Source: Elusimicrobiaceae bacterium (lineage in GTDB: Bacteria > Elusimicrobiota > Elusimicrobia > Elusimicrobiales > Elusimicrobiaceae). From it: a stretch of 64,000 nt of DNA. Made by a program: the position numbers and the translations under genes. This document shows positions 8,187 through 16,799 of this stretch, piece by piece. Below the pieces are notes generated by a model. It was not told where the DNA came from. It did no database searches and saw nothing but the letters and a program-made list of their open reading frames with translations. The DNA is taken from contig JAEEIL010000026.1 of the NCBI GenBank assembly GCA_016281355.1, positions 51,627-115,626 of the forward strand, in the 5' to 3' direction. The first letter of the stretch is position 1; each line of letters begins with the position of its first letter.

Positions 8187-9086
8187 ATGAACACAAATGT
8201 TTTTTTAGAAAATTTAAAAGATGTCCCTCTTATTTTTGAAGCGGAACTTTCTTTGTATACTACTTACAGGGTGGGCGGTGTCGCTGAAGTTTTGGCATTG
8301 CCGGAATCCGAGGAACAAATTAAACACCTAATAGATTTTACCAAGAAAAACAAAACACCTTTTAGAGTGCTTGGTCTTGGTTCAAATATTTTGGTGAGTG
8401 ATTTGGGTTTGCCCGGGGTGACATGTTGTCTAAGAAATTTTAAAAATATAAAAATTGATGGTAACACTGTTAATGCAAGTGCAGGAACAGCGCTTGATGA
8501 AGTTGTGCGCCAAAGCATTAACGCCGGCCTTGCAGGGCTTGAAAATCTAAGTGGTATTCCCGGTAGCGTTGGCGGCGCGGTTTTTATGAACGCCGGCGCT
8601 TTTAAGGCGGAAACTTTTGATAAACTCATTTCATTTACCACCATTACCCCTAAAGGTGAAATTAAAGAATTTAAAAAAGAAGATGTTAAATATGAATACC
8701 GCAAAGTTTGGGGTATTGATGGTTGTGTGATACTTTCTGCCACTTGGATTTTAGATAAACAGGATAAAGAGATTTTAAAAACACGTCGGGAAGAAATTTT
8801 GCAAAGTCGCGCAGCAAAACAGCCGCTAGAATATCCGTCTGCCGGCAGTGTTTTTAAAAGGCCTGTCGGTGCTTATGCAAGTAAACTGATTGATGAGTGC
8901 GGTCTTCGTGGTTTAAGTGTTGGCGGTGCACAAGTTTCCACCAAACATGCCGGGTTTATAATTAATTATCAAAATGCTACTGCGCAAGATATTTATAATC
9001 TCATTAAAGAAGTACAAAAAATAGTTAAAGAAAAAACAGGTTTTACGCTTGAACCGGAACAAATTTTCTGGGGCAAATTTAAATAA
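8187..9086 (+). CDS. murB: UDP-N-acetylenolpyruvoylglucosamine reductase
   Basis: 299 residues, the short (type II) MurB. The FAD-binding N-terminus has YTTYRVGG and GLGSNILVSD; the substrate region has GIPGSVGGAVFMNAGAF; and PSAGSVFKRP carries the catalytic serine. The C-terminal glutamate sits in FTLEPEQIFWG. It reduces the MurA product with NADPH to give UDP-MurNAc in the cytoplasm. murA is 7.7 kb away, so they are not in one operon. Followed immediately by a bidirectional terminator. Confidence 0.96.
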   Translation: MNTNVFLENLKDVPLIFEAELSLYTTYRVGGVAEVLALPESEEQIKHLIDFTKKNKTPFRVLGLGSNILVSDLGLPGVTCCLRNFKNIKIDGNTVNASAGTALDEVVRQSINAGLAGLENLSGIPGSVGGAVFMNAGAFKAETFDKLISFTTITPKGEIKEFKKEDVKYEYRKVWGIDGCVILSATWILDKQDKEILKTRREEILQSRAAKQPLEYPSAGSVFKRPVGAYASKLIDECGLRGLSVGGAQVSTKHAGFIINYQNATAQDIYNLIKEVQKIVKEKTGFTLEPEQIFWGKFK

Positions 9087-9090
9087 AAAA

Positions 9091-9117
9091 ACCGGCGGCT
9101 TAAAACCGCCGGTTTTT
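9091..9117. terminator. Bidirectional terminator between murB and the convergent exported-protein gene
   Basis: Stem ACCGGCGG / CCGCCGGT with a seven-base loop, A tract on the left and T tract on the right, so it can act on both strands. Confidence 0.9.
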
Positions 9118-9130
9118 AATTGTATTTTGA

Positions 9131-9682
9131 TTACAACAAAGGCAATTTAACTTGGAAGCGTTCGCCCTTATATACAAGCCATACAGAATCATCTTTAATA
9201 TCAACAACTTTGACTTTATATTTGCTTGGATCATAGTTAAAATCGCAACCTTCCAAATCTTTAGCGAGTTTAACGGGAACAACAAATTTCGTTCCTTTGG
9301 ACATGACTAGCCCGTTAATTATTACGTCTTTACCTAAGATACCATCAAGATGTATATTTTTTTCCACAGCTCTTGCCGGGTGACGTTTCGTTTCATCACA
9401 TAATATTTTTTTACGTCGTATTTCTTTTTGCTGTTGTTCCCATGCTATTCTTGCTGCATTTTGGGCATCTATTTCTGCTTGTATTGCAGCTTTTTTTGCG
9501 GCCTCTATTTTTAATGCTTCCTCTTTAGAAATGAAAGGGCTTTTTGTGTCGTTACCAACATTAAAAGACACTTTTTTTACAGGTGTGGTCGCAGCTACTT
9601 TTGCCGTTGTTTTTGCCTCTTGCGCAAACAGAAAGAGTGGGACTAATAAAACTACTAAACTTAATAATAATTTCTTTTTCAT
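9131..9682 (-). CDS. Unknown exported protein of the sigma/VWA operon
   Basis: 183 residues. A clear signal peptide (KKK, hydrophobic core, cleavage after LFLFA) is followed by an Ala/Lys-rich helical stretch (~50-95), then a small beta-rich C-terminal domain (~110-183). That domain has the rhythm DVIINGLVMSKGTKF ... DSVWLVYKGERFQVKL. The pattern loosely recalls the homology-region/PilP-type domains of secretion and pilus assembly proteins (inference only; no diagnostic motif). Two Cys, at ~95 and ~149, could pair. AAGGAG precedes the ATG. It is the last gene after the sigma factor and VWA protein, 24 bp behind the latter, so a shared function at the envelope is likely but unproven. Confidence 0.55.
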   Translation of the reverse strand: MKKKLLLSLVVLLVPLFLFAQEAKTTAKVAATTPVKKVSFNVGNDTKSPFISKEEALKIEAAKKAAIQAEIDAQNAARIAWEQQQKEIRRKKILCDETKRHPARAVEKNIHLDGILGKDVIINGLVMSKGTKFVVPVKLAKDLEGCDFNYDPSKYKVKVVDIKDDSVWLVYKGERFQVKLPLL

Positions 9683-9706
9683 AATATTATCTCCTTTTTA
9701 AATAAA

Positions 9707-12439
9707 TTACCAGATATAAGTTGCCATTACTTTTGTTTCTGACTCATGATACGTATTTGCCAGATTTCCATAAGAAGAAGGTGCATAACTTGTACTGAAC
9801 TCATCAGGTGATTCTTTACCGGATGCTTTTTGGCAAACCTTATTTGCTTCTATGTCTGTAGAAAGTGCCCTACAAAAATGTTTCCCGGCATGTTTGTCTG
9901 TTGAGTTCGGTAATCTATACCCATAAGAATTCCTTTGATTTGTAGCACCATAAGATCCCTTTGTATTCATTATTAAATTTTGGCCCTTGTTCGGGAAACC
10001 GGAATAATATTTATAACTAAATTGTCCATGGCGAGTATAATCAAATGTTACATTTCCCGTAAAGCCGGTGTCAAGGTCATTAAAATCATTAGGGAAAGTA
10101 TGATGGGTATCATAATATCTTTGTGCTGAAGCAGCTAATTGATCCACCACCCAAACAAGATGATTATAAGCATGTTGCATTTTGTCTTTTTCCGGCCAAG
10201 TTTCACAATCAATGCAATCTACACTGACGAGGTTGCTTTGATGTGGTCGTGAAATGGTGCGTTTTATGTAGACAGGTTGTGGAGGTGGTACCCGTCTAAC
10301 CACTTGGACCGGCACATCTTCGCCGTAAACATTGCCAACTCTTTCCGTTTCTTTCGGTAAAGCCTCGTATAATGACACGATTTTTACAAAGTCAGCCCTA
10401 TAACCATCGGCATCTTCGCCTTTGGCTTTGCGTGCTTCTGCAAGAACCTTTTCAATATCCGTATTTTTTGCATAGCGGCTTCCTTTTAACACTTCCGCAA
10501 AAGCCGCGGCACTTAAGGCAAAACGTGTATCATTAGAAGTCTTATCAAAAGCGACATAATCTTTTGCTTTTAAGACTTTGCTCATGAGTTTGCTTGTATC
10601 TCCATCCGGCTCTTTATAGCGGAGTTTGACTGTTAATAATTCATCTGAATCAACAGTTGCCGGGTTTGCTTTTACGCTGTATTTAAGTTCGTCAATATCT
10701 GCCATACCTTCGGGTAATTTTGCACCTGTGGGTACAATTTCATAAAGAACGGTTACGGTATGCCCTGCGCCCATTTCCCCGGCATCTTTGGTGTCATCAT
10801 TAAAATCTTGATCACGTAATTTGCGTTTTTCGTAGCCGATCAAGCGGTATGCCTGTACTTTTGCAGGGTTAAATTCAACTTGGAATTTAACATCCTTTGC
10901 GACGGTAAATAAGGTCGCGCCAAAGTCTTTAACAAGTGCTTTTTGGGCTTCAAACAAGTCATTGATATAAGCATAGTTACCATTACCTTTATTGGCAAGT
11001 GTTTGTACTCTGTCATCTTTATAATTGCCCATGCCAAAACCAAGTACGCTCAAAAATACACCGCTTTCTTTAGCGTCAGTTATTTGTTTTTCAAGCCCGC
11101 CAAGTGAGGTGTTACCTATATTAAAATCACCGTCCGTTGCCAAAATTATGCGGTTATTTCCGCCTTTAATAAAGTGTGATTTGGCAACTTGATAAGCCAT
11201 TTCCAAACCTGCTGAACCGTTTGTTCCGCCACTTGCTCTTAAACTTTCCATTACTGATATTATGCGTTGTTTGCCGCCTTCATCACCTAAAGAAACACCA
11301 TCCAAAACGGTATTTGTTCCGTTTGCATAAGTGACGATGGAAACTTTATCTTGCGGTCTAAGTTTTTCAACAAGCATTGCAAAAGATTTTTTAACTAAAG
11401 GCAAACGTGTATTGCTGGACATTGAGCCTGAAACATCAATCAAAAATACTAAGTTTGACGGCGGTAATTTTTCCTTATCAATATATTTTGCCTTTACACC
11501 GATTTTGACTATTTGGAAATCTTCAGTCCAAGGGGAATCGGTAAGTTCGGTAATGATATTTACAGGGTCCTTACTGCTTGCTTTCGGTGCGGCATAATCA
11601 TAAGTAAAGTAGTTGATAAATTCTTCCGTTCTGACAGCATCTTTGTTTGGCAAACGGCCCTTTTCTATATCGCGGCGTGCAATATTATAGGAAGCGGTAT
11701 CAACGTCAGCCGAGAAAGTTGAAAGCGGTTCTTGTCTTACAAATTTAAAAGTATTGCCTTCAAAAGATTTATAACTTTCTGCGTTCATTGAATCATAATC
11801 GGCAGATGAATGGTAATAGGAACTGTACCCACCCCAAATTCCACGGCCGGCCGCGCCACCCCTGGAAAAAGAGGCACCGGCCATGTAAGCGCCGTCGCTA
11901 TCATAAGAAGCTCGGCTTGCTTTGTCATCATAAGAACGGCGTAGGAGTGGAGCAGATGCTTCTTTTCTGTTTTCCATCCTTTCCATTCTTGCCATTTCCG
12001 ATTCTCTCATATAGGCTTCATCTTTGGAAAAGAAAGGATTTCTGGTTTCCGTTTCCTCTGGAGCAGATTCGGTAGCAGGTTCAGTTTCCTGTTCCTTACC
12101 TTCTAATTTAAAAGCAGGGGTTTTATTTATTTGTTTCAAAGAAGTGTCATCTTTATCTTTAATAAGATCCACAATTGATATAAACCCTGTTTTGGGTTGT
12201 GAAGGAAACTTACCTAAATTTGTATTAAATAATTCAGGGAAGAACCAATTAATACCCGTAGTAAGCAACACCACAACACAGCACACAGTTCCGAGTGCAT
12301 AAATAAACTTTTTCATAGCATATCTCCTATCATCTGTTTTAAAAACAAGTTTGGAGTAAATACGGTCTTGCCTTATATTTTGTTTGTCAAAATCAAGGGC
12401 GGAAAATTTATTTTTAATTTCTTCGTCTGTTAATCTCAT
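9707..12439 (-). CDS. Membrane VWA (YfbK-type) protein with pilin-like C-terminal domain; candidate anti-sigma partner
   Basis: 910 residues. Residues 1-42 are cytoplasmic and charged. 43-66 form one membrane helix, and the rest should be periplasmic. A Glu/Ser/Gly-rich linker (~90-225) leads to the YfbK N-terminal motif LSTFSADVDTASYNIARRDI (~240), then a von Willebrand A domain with intact MIDAS DVSGSMS (335-341) and a DUF3520-like tail to ~690. Residues ~740-910 are unrelated to YfbK. They resemble the globular head of Elusimicrobium-type type IV pilins (SAQRYYDTHHTFPNDFNDLD, then paired Cys around STDIEANKVC), but lack the prepilin helix. The ATG overlaps the sigma-factor stop by four bases (ATGA). 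The topology and position fit a membrane anti-sigma factor or sensor; that role is inferred. Confidence 0.75.
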   Translation of the reverse strand: MRLTDEEIKNKFSALDFDKQNIRQDRIYSKLVFKTDDRRYAMKKFIYALGTVCCVVVLLTTGINWFFPELFNTNLGKFPSQPKTGFISIVDLIKDKDDTSLKQINKTPAFKLEGKEQETEPATESAPEETETRNPFFSKDEAYMRESEMARMERMENRKEASAPLLRRSYDDKASRASYDSDGAYMAGASFSRGGAAGRGIWGGYSSYYHSSADYDSMNAESYKSFEGNTFKFVRQEPLSTFSADVDTASYNIARRDIEKGRLPNKDAVRTEEFINYFTYDYAAPKASSKDPVNIITELTDSPWTEDFQIVKIGVKAKYIDKEKLPPSNLVFLIDVSGSMSSNTRLPLVKKSFAMLVEKLRPQDKVSIVTYANGTNTVLDGVSLGDEGGKQRIISVMESLRASGGTNGSAGLEMAYQVAKSHFIKGGNNRIILATDGDFNIGNTSLGGLEKQITDAKESGVFLSVLGFGMGNYKDDRVQTLANKGNGNYAYINDLFEAQKALVKDFGATLFTVAKDVKFQVEFNPAKVQAYRLIGYEKRKLRDQDFNDDTKDAGEMGAGHTVTVLYEIVPTGAKLPEGMADIDELKYSVKANPATVDSDELLTVKLRYKEPDGDTSKLMSKVLKAKDYVAFDKTSNDTRFALSAAAFAEVLKGSRYAKNTDIEKVLAEARKAKGEDADGYRADFVKIVSLYEALPKETERVGNVYGEDVPVQVVRRVPPPQPVYIKRTISRPHQSNLVSVDCIDCETWPEKDKMQHAYNHLVWVVDQLAASAQRYYDTHHTFPNDFNDLDTGFTGNVTFDYTRHGQFSYKYYSGFPNKGQNLIMNTKGSYGATNQRNSYGYRLPNSTDKHAGKHFCRALSTDIEANKVCQKASGKESPDEFSTSYAPSSYGNLANTYHESETKVMATYIW

Positions 12440-12930
12440 AAACTCTCCATTTTTAACCTAATTTTATCCAAACTTCTTTTTAATATGGTGCCGACATTGC
12501 TTTCACTCAACCCCGACACTTTTGCAATTTCCCTGTTATTTAAAGAGGAAAAGAATTTTAAACTTATTAAATCTCTTTCTTTTTTGCTCAGGTCTTGCAA
12601 ACATTGGAAGAGGAGTTTTTTGTCTTCTTCCGAAGCTAGGTTTTCAAGCGGTTGTTTGTCTAAATGTTGGTGCAATTCTTCTTTACCTGTTAAAGAAAAG
12701 AAGTTTTTTATAAAGTATAGTCTAAAATAACTGTTAACTTCGTTTCTTGCAATAGTAAAAAGCCATTGTTCAATATTACCTTTACTTTCATCGTAAGAGG
12801 AAAATTTTTCCAACACCTTTTGCCAAAGATTTATGCAAATATCCTCTGCTGTTGTTTCATTGCCTGTTCTTGAACAGACATAAGCAAATATACGCTTAAA
12901 ATATTTTTTATAAGTTTCCTCAAAGTTCAT
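12436..12930 (-). CDS. ECF-type RNA polymerase sigma factor
   Basis: 164 residues with the two ECF domains. Region 2 has YKKYFKRIFAYVCSRTG, AEDICINLWQKVLEKF and IEQWLFTIARNEVNSYFR. Region 4 is a helix-turn-helix, ISLKFFSSLNNREIAKVSG LSESNVGTILKRSLDKIR. These factors direct polymerase to a small regulon and are usually held by a membrane anti-sigma factor. Here the next gene, overlapping by four bases, encodes a single-span membrane protein with a cytoplasmic N-terminus. AAGG lies before the ATG, and TATAAT is on the minus strand at 12982-12987; no classical ECF GGAAC motif was found. Confidence 0.9.
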   Translation of the reverse strand: MNFEETYKKYFKRIFAYVCSRTGNETTAEDICINLWQKVLEKFSSYDESKGNIEQWLFTIARNEVNSYFRLYFIKNFFSLTGKEELHQHLDKQPLENLASEEDKKLLFQCLQDLSKKERDLISLKFFSSLNNREIAKVSGLSESNVGTILKRSLDKIRLKMESL

Positions 12931-13054
12931 AAGTACCTTGCTTCAATAAGTATACGCATGAGTTTTTAAAGTATCACAAATATTATAGCAATTAGAAAGA
13001 AGGTTTGTTTTTTATTAAATAAGATTAAGAAGTAGAATTTAACCCCGGCAAGTA

Positions 13055-13162
13055 TTTTTGAGGAAATTTTAGTTTTCTCTTTGACGACGAGTACCAAGAA
13101 GAACGTGGAGCGAAGCGACATCTCGGTACTCTAGGAAAAGAAAAACTAAAATTTACCAAAAA
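13055..13162. repeat. Long imperfect hairpin of unknown role
   Basis: Outer arms: 13055-13076 (TTTTTGAGG then AAATTTTAGTTTT) pair with 13142-13162 (AAAACTAAAATTT then ACCAAAAA), about 20 pairs with a small internal mismatch. Inner arms: GAGTACC at 13089-13095 and GGTACTC at 13125-13131. The apex holds GGAGCGAAGCGA. It could be a structured RNA, a miniature inverted-repeat element or a sigma-gene regulatory site. No terminal T tract fits a simple terminator. Confidence 0.6.
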
Positions 13163-13204
13163 GACTTAGCCAGCAAAAATATAAAGAGTTCAGATTTCCT
13201 ATTT

Positions 13205-13234
13205 TTGCACAAGTGTACAAAAATATTGTATAAT
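13205..13234 (+). promoter_or_regulatory. Sigma-70-type promoter of rpmE
   Basis: TTGCAC at 13205-13210, an 18-base spacer and TATAAT at 13229-13234, about 30 bases before the ATG. A ribosome site (TGAGGT) lies nine bases before the ATG, so this is a conventional leadered gene. Confidence 0.75.
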
Positions 13235-13263
13235 ATAACTAATCTTTTTGAGGTTAAACTATA

Positions 13264-13617
13264 ATGAAAGAAAATATACATCCTAAATACGAAGTTGTTG
13301 AAGTAACTTGCGCCTGTGGTGCAAAATTTAAAACACGCTCTACGATGAAAGCAGTAAAATTAGATATTTGCTCTGCTTGCCATCCTTTCTTTACCGGCAA
13401 ACAAAAAATGTTAGATACAGAAGGCCGCGTTGAGAAATTTAATAAGAAATTTGCCGCGACTAAAGGCCAAACGGTTGCAAGAAAACCGAAAACCGAAGTT
13501 AAAGCAAAAGCAAAAAGAGCAGTCAAAAAAATCGGTCTTTCCACAGCACCTGTTAAACTTGCCACAAACAAAAAGAAAGCCGCTGCTAAAAAAGAAGCAA
13601 AAAAAGACGCAAAATAA
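13264..13617 (+). CDS. rpmE: 50S ribosomal protein L31 with long basic tail
   Basis: 117 residues against the usual 66-75. The first ~65 residues are a zinc-type L31 ([10 protein letters not shown]; Cys at 16, 18, 36 and 39; HPFFTGKQK). The last ~50 residues are a Lys/Ala-rich low-complexity tail of the kind that contacts rRNA; its extra function is unknown. The start is supported by a TGAGGT site and a good promoter. It precedes prfA and prmC, a common arrangement, but a hairpin lies between it and prfA and may limit read-through. Confidence 0.93.
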   Translation: MKENIHPKYEVVEVTCACGAKFKTRSTMKAVKLDICSACHPFFTGKQKMLDTEGRVEKFNKKFAATKGQTVARKPKTEVKAKAKRAVKKIGLSTAPVKLATNKKKAAAKKEAKKDAK

Positions 13618-13627
13618 CTTTCAAATA

Positions 13628-13666
13628 ACAAACAACAGGCCTCTTTTACGGAGGTCTGTTTGTTTT
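13628..13666 (+). terminator. Terminator or attenuator between rpmE and prfA
   Basis: Stem CAGGCCTC / GAGGTCTG, extended by flanking ACAAA/TTTGT pairs, with a seven-base loop and ending TTTGTTTT. Its position inside an otherwise collinear rpmE-prfA-prmC set suggests it sets their ratio. Confidence 0.75.
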
Positions 13667-13679
13667 ATATAGGTAATAT

Positions 13680-14738
13680 ATGGATATTTCAAAGTATAAG
13701 AAAGAGTTTGAGGAAATAGAACGCGAACTTGCCTCCGGTACCGTCGCGCCTGAAGTTTTTAAGGAAAAAACAAAACGTCATGCTTTCCTTGCACCTATTA
13801 TTGAAAAGGCCCAGGAACTTGAGCAGGTTGAAAAAGCTATAGCAGGCGATAAAGAAATTATTGCAGATGGTTCAGATAAAGACATGGTATCCCTTGCCGC
13901 CGCTGAACTTGCCGAACTTGAAAATAAACCTGCTGAGATTATGAAGGAACTCCGCCTTTTAGTTATTCCGCCAGATCCGAAAGACTCAAAAAATATTTAC
14001 CTTGAAATACGCCCCGGTGCAGGGGGGGAAGAAAGTGCCCTTTTTGCAGCGGAACTTTTGCGTGTTTACCAACATTTTGCACAAAATAAAGGCTGGAAAA
14101 CCGAAATTTTGGAATATACCCCAACCGGTTTGCACGGTTGCAAATATGTAAGTATGTTTATTAAAGGCGAAGGTGCTTATTCTTGGCTCCGCGATGAAGC
14201 CGGCACACACCGCGTGCAGCGCGTGCCTGATACGGAAACTTCCGGCCGCGTACATACCTCAACTGTGACCGTTGCAATTATGCCCGAAGCACAAGATATT
14301 GATATTCAACTTAACCCTGCAGATATTGAAATGGAAACCTGCCGTTCCGGCGGTGCAGGCGGTCAAAATGTTAATAAAGTAGAAACAGCTGTTCGTTTAA
14401 TTCATAAACCTACCGGCATAGTGGTAAGTTGCCGTGAAGAACGCCATCAAAACGCAAACCGCGAAAAGGCTTTAAGCATGTTAAAAGCAAAACTCTACCA
14501 AATGGAAGAAGAAAAACAAAATAAAGAAATTTACGATGCCCGTAAAGCCCAAGTGGGTACAGGGGACAGGTCCGAAAAAATACGCACTTATAATTTCCCT
14601 CAAAGCCGTGTTACCGACCATCGTTTAAATGAAAACTTTTATAATATCGCTGAAATTATGGAAGGTAATATTGAAAATATTTTGGAACTTCTCCGCAAAA
14701 AAAGAACGGAAGAAAAACTTAAAAACCTTGCTTTATAA
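13680..14738 (+). CDS. prfA: Peptide chain release factor 1
   Basis: 352 residues. The stop-codon recognition motif of the RF1 class is PDT at 183-185 (PxT in [10 protein letters not shown]), not the SPF of RF2. The catalytic GGQ is at 227-229 within [13 protein letters not shown]. It releases the peptide at UAA and UAG. An AGGT site is five bases before the ATG. The TAA stop overlaps the ATG of prmC by one base (TAATG), so the substrate and its modifying enzyme are translationally coupled. Confidence 0.97.
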   Translation: MDISKYKKEFEEIERELASGTVAPEVFKEKTKRHAFLAPIIEKAQELEQVEKAIAGDKEIIADGSDKDMVSLAAAELAELENKPAEIMKELRLLVIPPDPKDSKNIYLEIRPGAGGEESALFAAELLRVYQHFAQNKGWKTEILEYTPTGLHGCKYVSMFIKGEGAYSWLRDEAGTHRVQRVPDTETSGRVHTSTVTVAIMPEAQDIDIQLNPADIEMETCRSGGAGGQNVNKVETAVRLIHKPTGIVVSCREERHQNANREKALSMLKAKLYQMEEEKQNKEIYDARKAQVGTGDRSEKIRTYNFPQSRVTDHRLNENFYNIAEIMEGNIENILELLRKKRTEEKLKNLAL

Positions 14739-15571
14739 TGAAAACCGTTAAACAAGTTGTTTTGGATGTAACAAATATTTTAAACTCCGCCGGTGTTGCA
14801 GAACCTGCCGCCAATGCGGAGTTTATTATTTGTACACTGCTTGATAAGAGCCGAACTGAAATTTTGGCTTTTGGTAATGCGACTTTTCCGACGGAAAAAG
14901 AGGAAATTTTAAATTCTATAATCAAACAAAAAATTGCAGGCAAACCGCTTGAATATATTTTTAATTCTGCTGATTTTTTAGGGCGTAAATTTTATGTAGA
15001 TGAACGCGTTTTAATACCACGCCCTGAAACTGAGGAACTAATTTTAAAAACGCAAAAAAAACTTAAACAAGCACCAAAAAATATTTTAGATTTATGCACA
15101 GGCTCAGGCTGTATCGGCATAAGTTTGGCTTTAAATTATCCGCACGCGCAAGTAACTTGCAGCGATATTTCCGCCCCTGCTTTACAAGTTGCAAAACAAA
15201 ATGCAAAAACGCACAAAACAAAAATAAATTTTATTGAAAGTGATTTGTTTAACAATATAAACGGAATTTTTGACCTTATAATCAGCAATCCCCCATATAT
15301 TAAAGAAGATGATATTAATACCCTTACCCTCGAAGTTAAACATGAGCCGCGCCTTGCCCAAATAGGCGGCAAAAAAGGTACGGAAATTATTGAAAAAATT
15401 ATCAAAGAAGCACCAAAATTTTTAACCCCCGGCGGTTTACTTGCTATGGAAATTGGGGATAAAGAAGGTCAAAAAGTGCTACAATTTTTTAGTAGAGATA
15501 TTTGGCGTGATTTTGTTATTGAACGCGATTTTGCGGGTTTAGACCGTTTTATTTTCGCAAGAAAATATTGA
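14738..15571 (+). CDS. prmC: Release factor glutamine N5-methyltransferase
   Basis: 277 residues. A small helical N-terminal domain is followed by a Rossmann methyltransferase with SAM site LDLCTGSGCIGISL (~118-131) and catalytic NPPY at 184-187. It methylates the Gln of the GGQ motif of release factors, matching the overlap with prfA. IPRPETEEL near 93 is a family signature. Convergent with the ankyrin lipoprotein gene, with 26 bp and no visible terminator between them. Confidence 0.95.
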   Translation: MKTVKQVVLDVTNILNSAGVAEPAANAEFIICTLLDKSRTEILAFGNATFPTEKEEILNSIIKQKIAGKPLEYIFNSADFLGRKFYVDERVLIPRPETEELILKTQKKLKQAPKNILDLCTGSGCIGISLALNYPHAQVTCSDISAPALQVAKQNAKTHKTKINFIESDLFNNINGIFDLIISNPPYIKEDDINTLTLEVKHEPRLAQIGGKKGTEIIEKIIKEAPKFLTPGGLLAMEIGDKEGQKVLQFFSRDIWRDFVIERDFAGLDRFIFARKY

Positions 15572-15597
15572 AATTCCTTACGCTCCCCACCATTTTA

Positions 15598-16614
15598 TTA
15601 TTCTTTTGCCCCGGCAGCTTTTAAAAGTTCCGCAATTTCGGTATAATCATTATTGTCGGCAATATAAAGGGGTGTTTTTTCTTCTGAATTTTGTTCATTG
15701 ACATTTGCACCTTTGTCTATCAGTAATTTGACTATTTCCGGATTTCCTGTGTATACTGCTCTTGTAAGTACTGTTTCACACCACCAACAAGAAGGTTGTT
15801 TAAAATCAAGATGAAAATTTACATCAGCTCCTTTATTAAGCAATAATTTTACAATTTCTATGCGACCATGGAATACTGCTGATTCTAACGCCGTACCTTC
15901 CGGTTCATGAAAACATATATTATCTTCACAGTTATAGGCATCAGCCACGTTAACATCTGCACCTTTATCAAGCAAAAGTTTAACAATTTCTGTATAGCCT
16001 TGTGCCACACCTTTTATTAAGGCAGTAGCCCCATGCCTTTCCTTTAAATTAATTTTTGCACCTTTATCGATTAACAATTTAACGATTTCAAAATATCCTT
16101 TATATGCCGCTTTCATAAGAGCAGTAGAACCAGCCTCATTTTGAATATTTATATCTGCACCTTTATCAATTAATAGTTTGACAACTTTTAGATGTCCGTT
16201 ATATGCTGCACGCATAAGTGGTGTACCGTTATCACGATCATACTGAAAATATTGTTCCACCTGCTCATCTGAATCTTCACAATAATCTTCTCCGCAATAC
16301 CAACCAGTTCCATCATTTGGTTGCATGTAATTTACATCTACCCCGGCATCAAGCAGTTTTTCAACTTGTTTTATATCGCCGTAAGCAGCTGCTTCACCTA
16401 AAGATTTATATTCAGTATTGCTTGTTTCTTCAGCATTATCATCCGCTATATTTTCAGAATCATTTTCTTTAATATTTTGTGAATGGTGATTCGTTGTGTT
16501 TTCCTCTACTTTAGTTTCATTAACCGGTTGTTCCGGTTTTGTGGCTTGTTCATCCTTTTTATTACATGCCAAAAGTAAATTACAAATACACAAAAATATT
16601 AAAAGTTTTTTCAT
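15598..16614 (-). CDS. Ankyrin-repeat lipoprotein
   Basis: 338 residues from the ATG at 16612-16614, chosen because GGAG sits just upstream and the signal peptide begins there. The lipobox LLLAC gives a lipidated Cys at ~17. An acidic, Asn/Glu-rich linker (~20-65) leads to about seven ankyrin repeats with the consensus GHLKVVKLLIDKGADIN. Cys-rich loops (GWYCGEDYCED, NCEDNICFH, CWWCET) interrupt three repeats and may form disulfides outside the cytoplasm. The repeats imply protein binding at the periplasmic face or cell surface; the partner is unknown. A second exported ankyrin protein lies at 39529-41106. Confidence 0.85.
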   Translation of the reverse strand: MKKLLIFLCICNLLLACNKKDEQATKPEQPVNETKVEENTTNHHSQNIKENDSENIADDNAEETSNTEYKSLGEAAAYGDIKQVEKLLDAGVDVNYMQPNDGTGWYCGEDYCEDSDEQVEQYFQYDRDNGTPLMRAAYNGHLKVVKLLIDKGADINIQNEAGSTALMKAAYKGYFEIVKLLIDKGAKINLKERHGATALIKGVAQGYTEIVKLLLDKGADVNVADAYNCEDNICFHEPEGTALESAVFHGRIEIVKLLLNKGADVNFHLDFKQPSCWWCETVLTRAVYTGNPEIVKLLIDKGANVNEQNSEEKTPLYIADNNDYTEIAELLKAAGAKE

Positions 16615-16723
16615 AAATTCTCCGTTATTTTTACTTTTCACTCTTTTTACTATAAATAAATTCTACAATTTATCTTCTAAATTTGCTATTATTTTTTTAA
16701 AGGAAATTTTATCCCCCATCCGT

Positions 16724-16777
16724 CTTGCAAAAAACAAGTTTTTGCAAGCCACCCTCCGCCCGCCAAGCGGGTGAGGG
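16724..16777 (+). promoter_or_regulatory. Two tandem hairpins in the murA leader
   Basis: First stem CTTGCAAAAA / TTTTTGCAAG (16724-16748). Second stem CCCTC..CCCGC / GCGGG..GAGGG (16752-16777), unusually G+C-rich for this genome. They lie 23 bases or more before the murA ATG, whose AAGGAG site follows directly. Possibly a leader regulatory element; no known riboswitch was recognised. Confidence 0.45.
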
Positions 16778-16799
16778 CAAAATAAAAAAGGAGAATTTT

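Larger units (their letters stand above)
12931..13263. other. Gene-free spacer between the ECF sigma gene and rpmE
   Basis: 333 bp with no credible ORF. It contains the promoter side of the sigma gene (minus-strand TATAAT at 12982-12987), a long imperfect inverted repeat (13055-13162) and the rpmE promoter (13205-13234). Confidence 0.8.
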
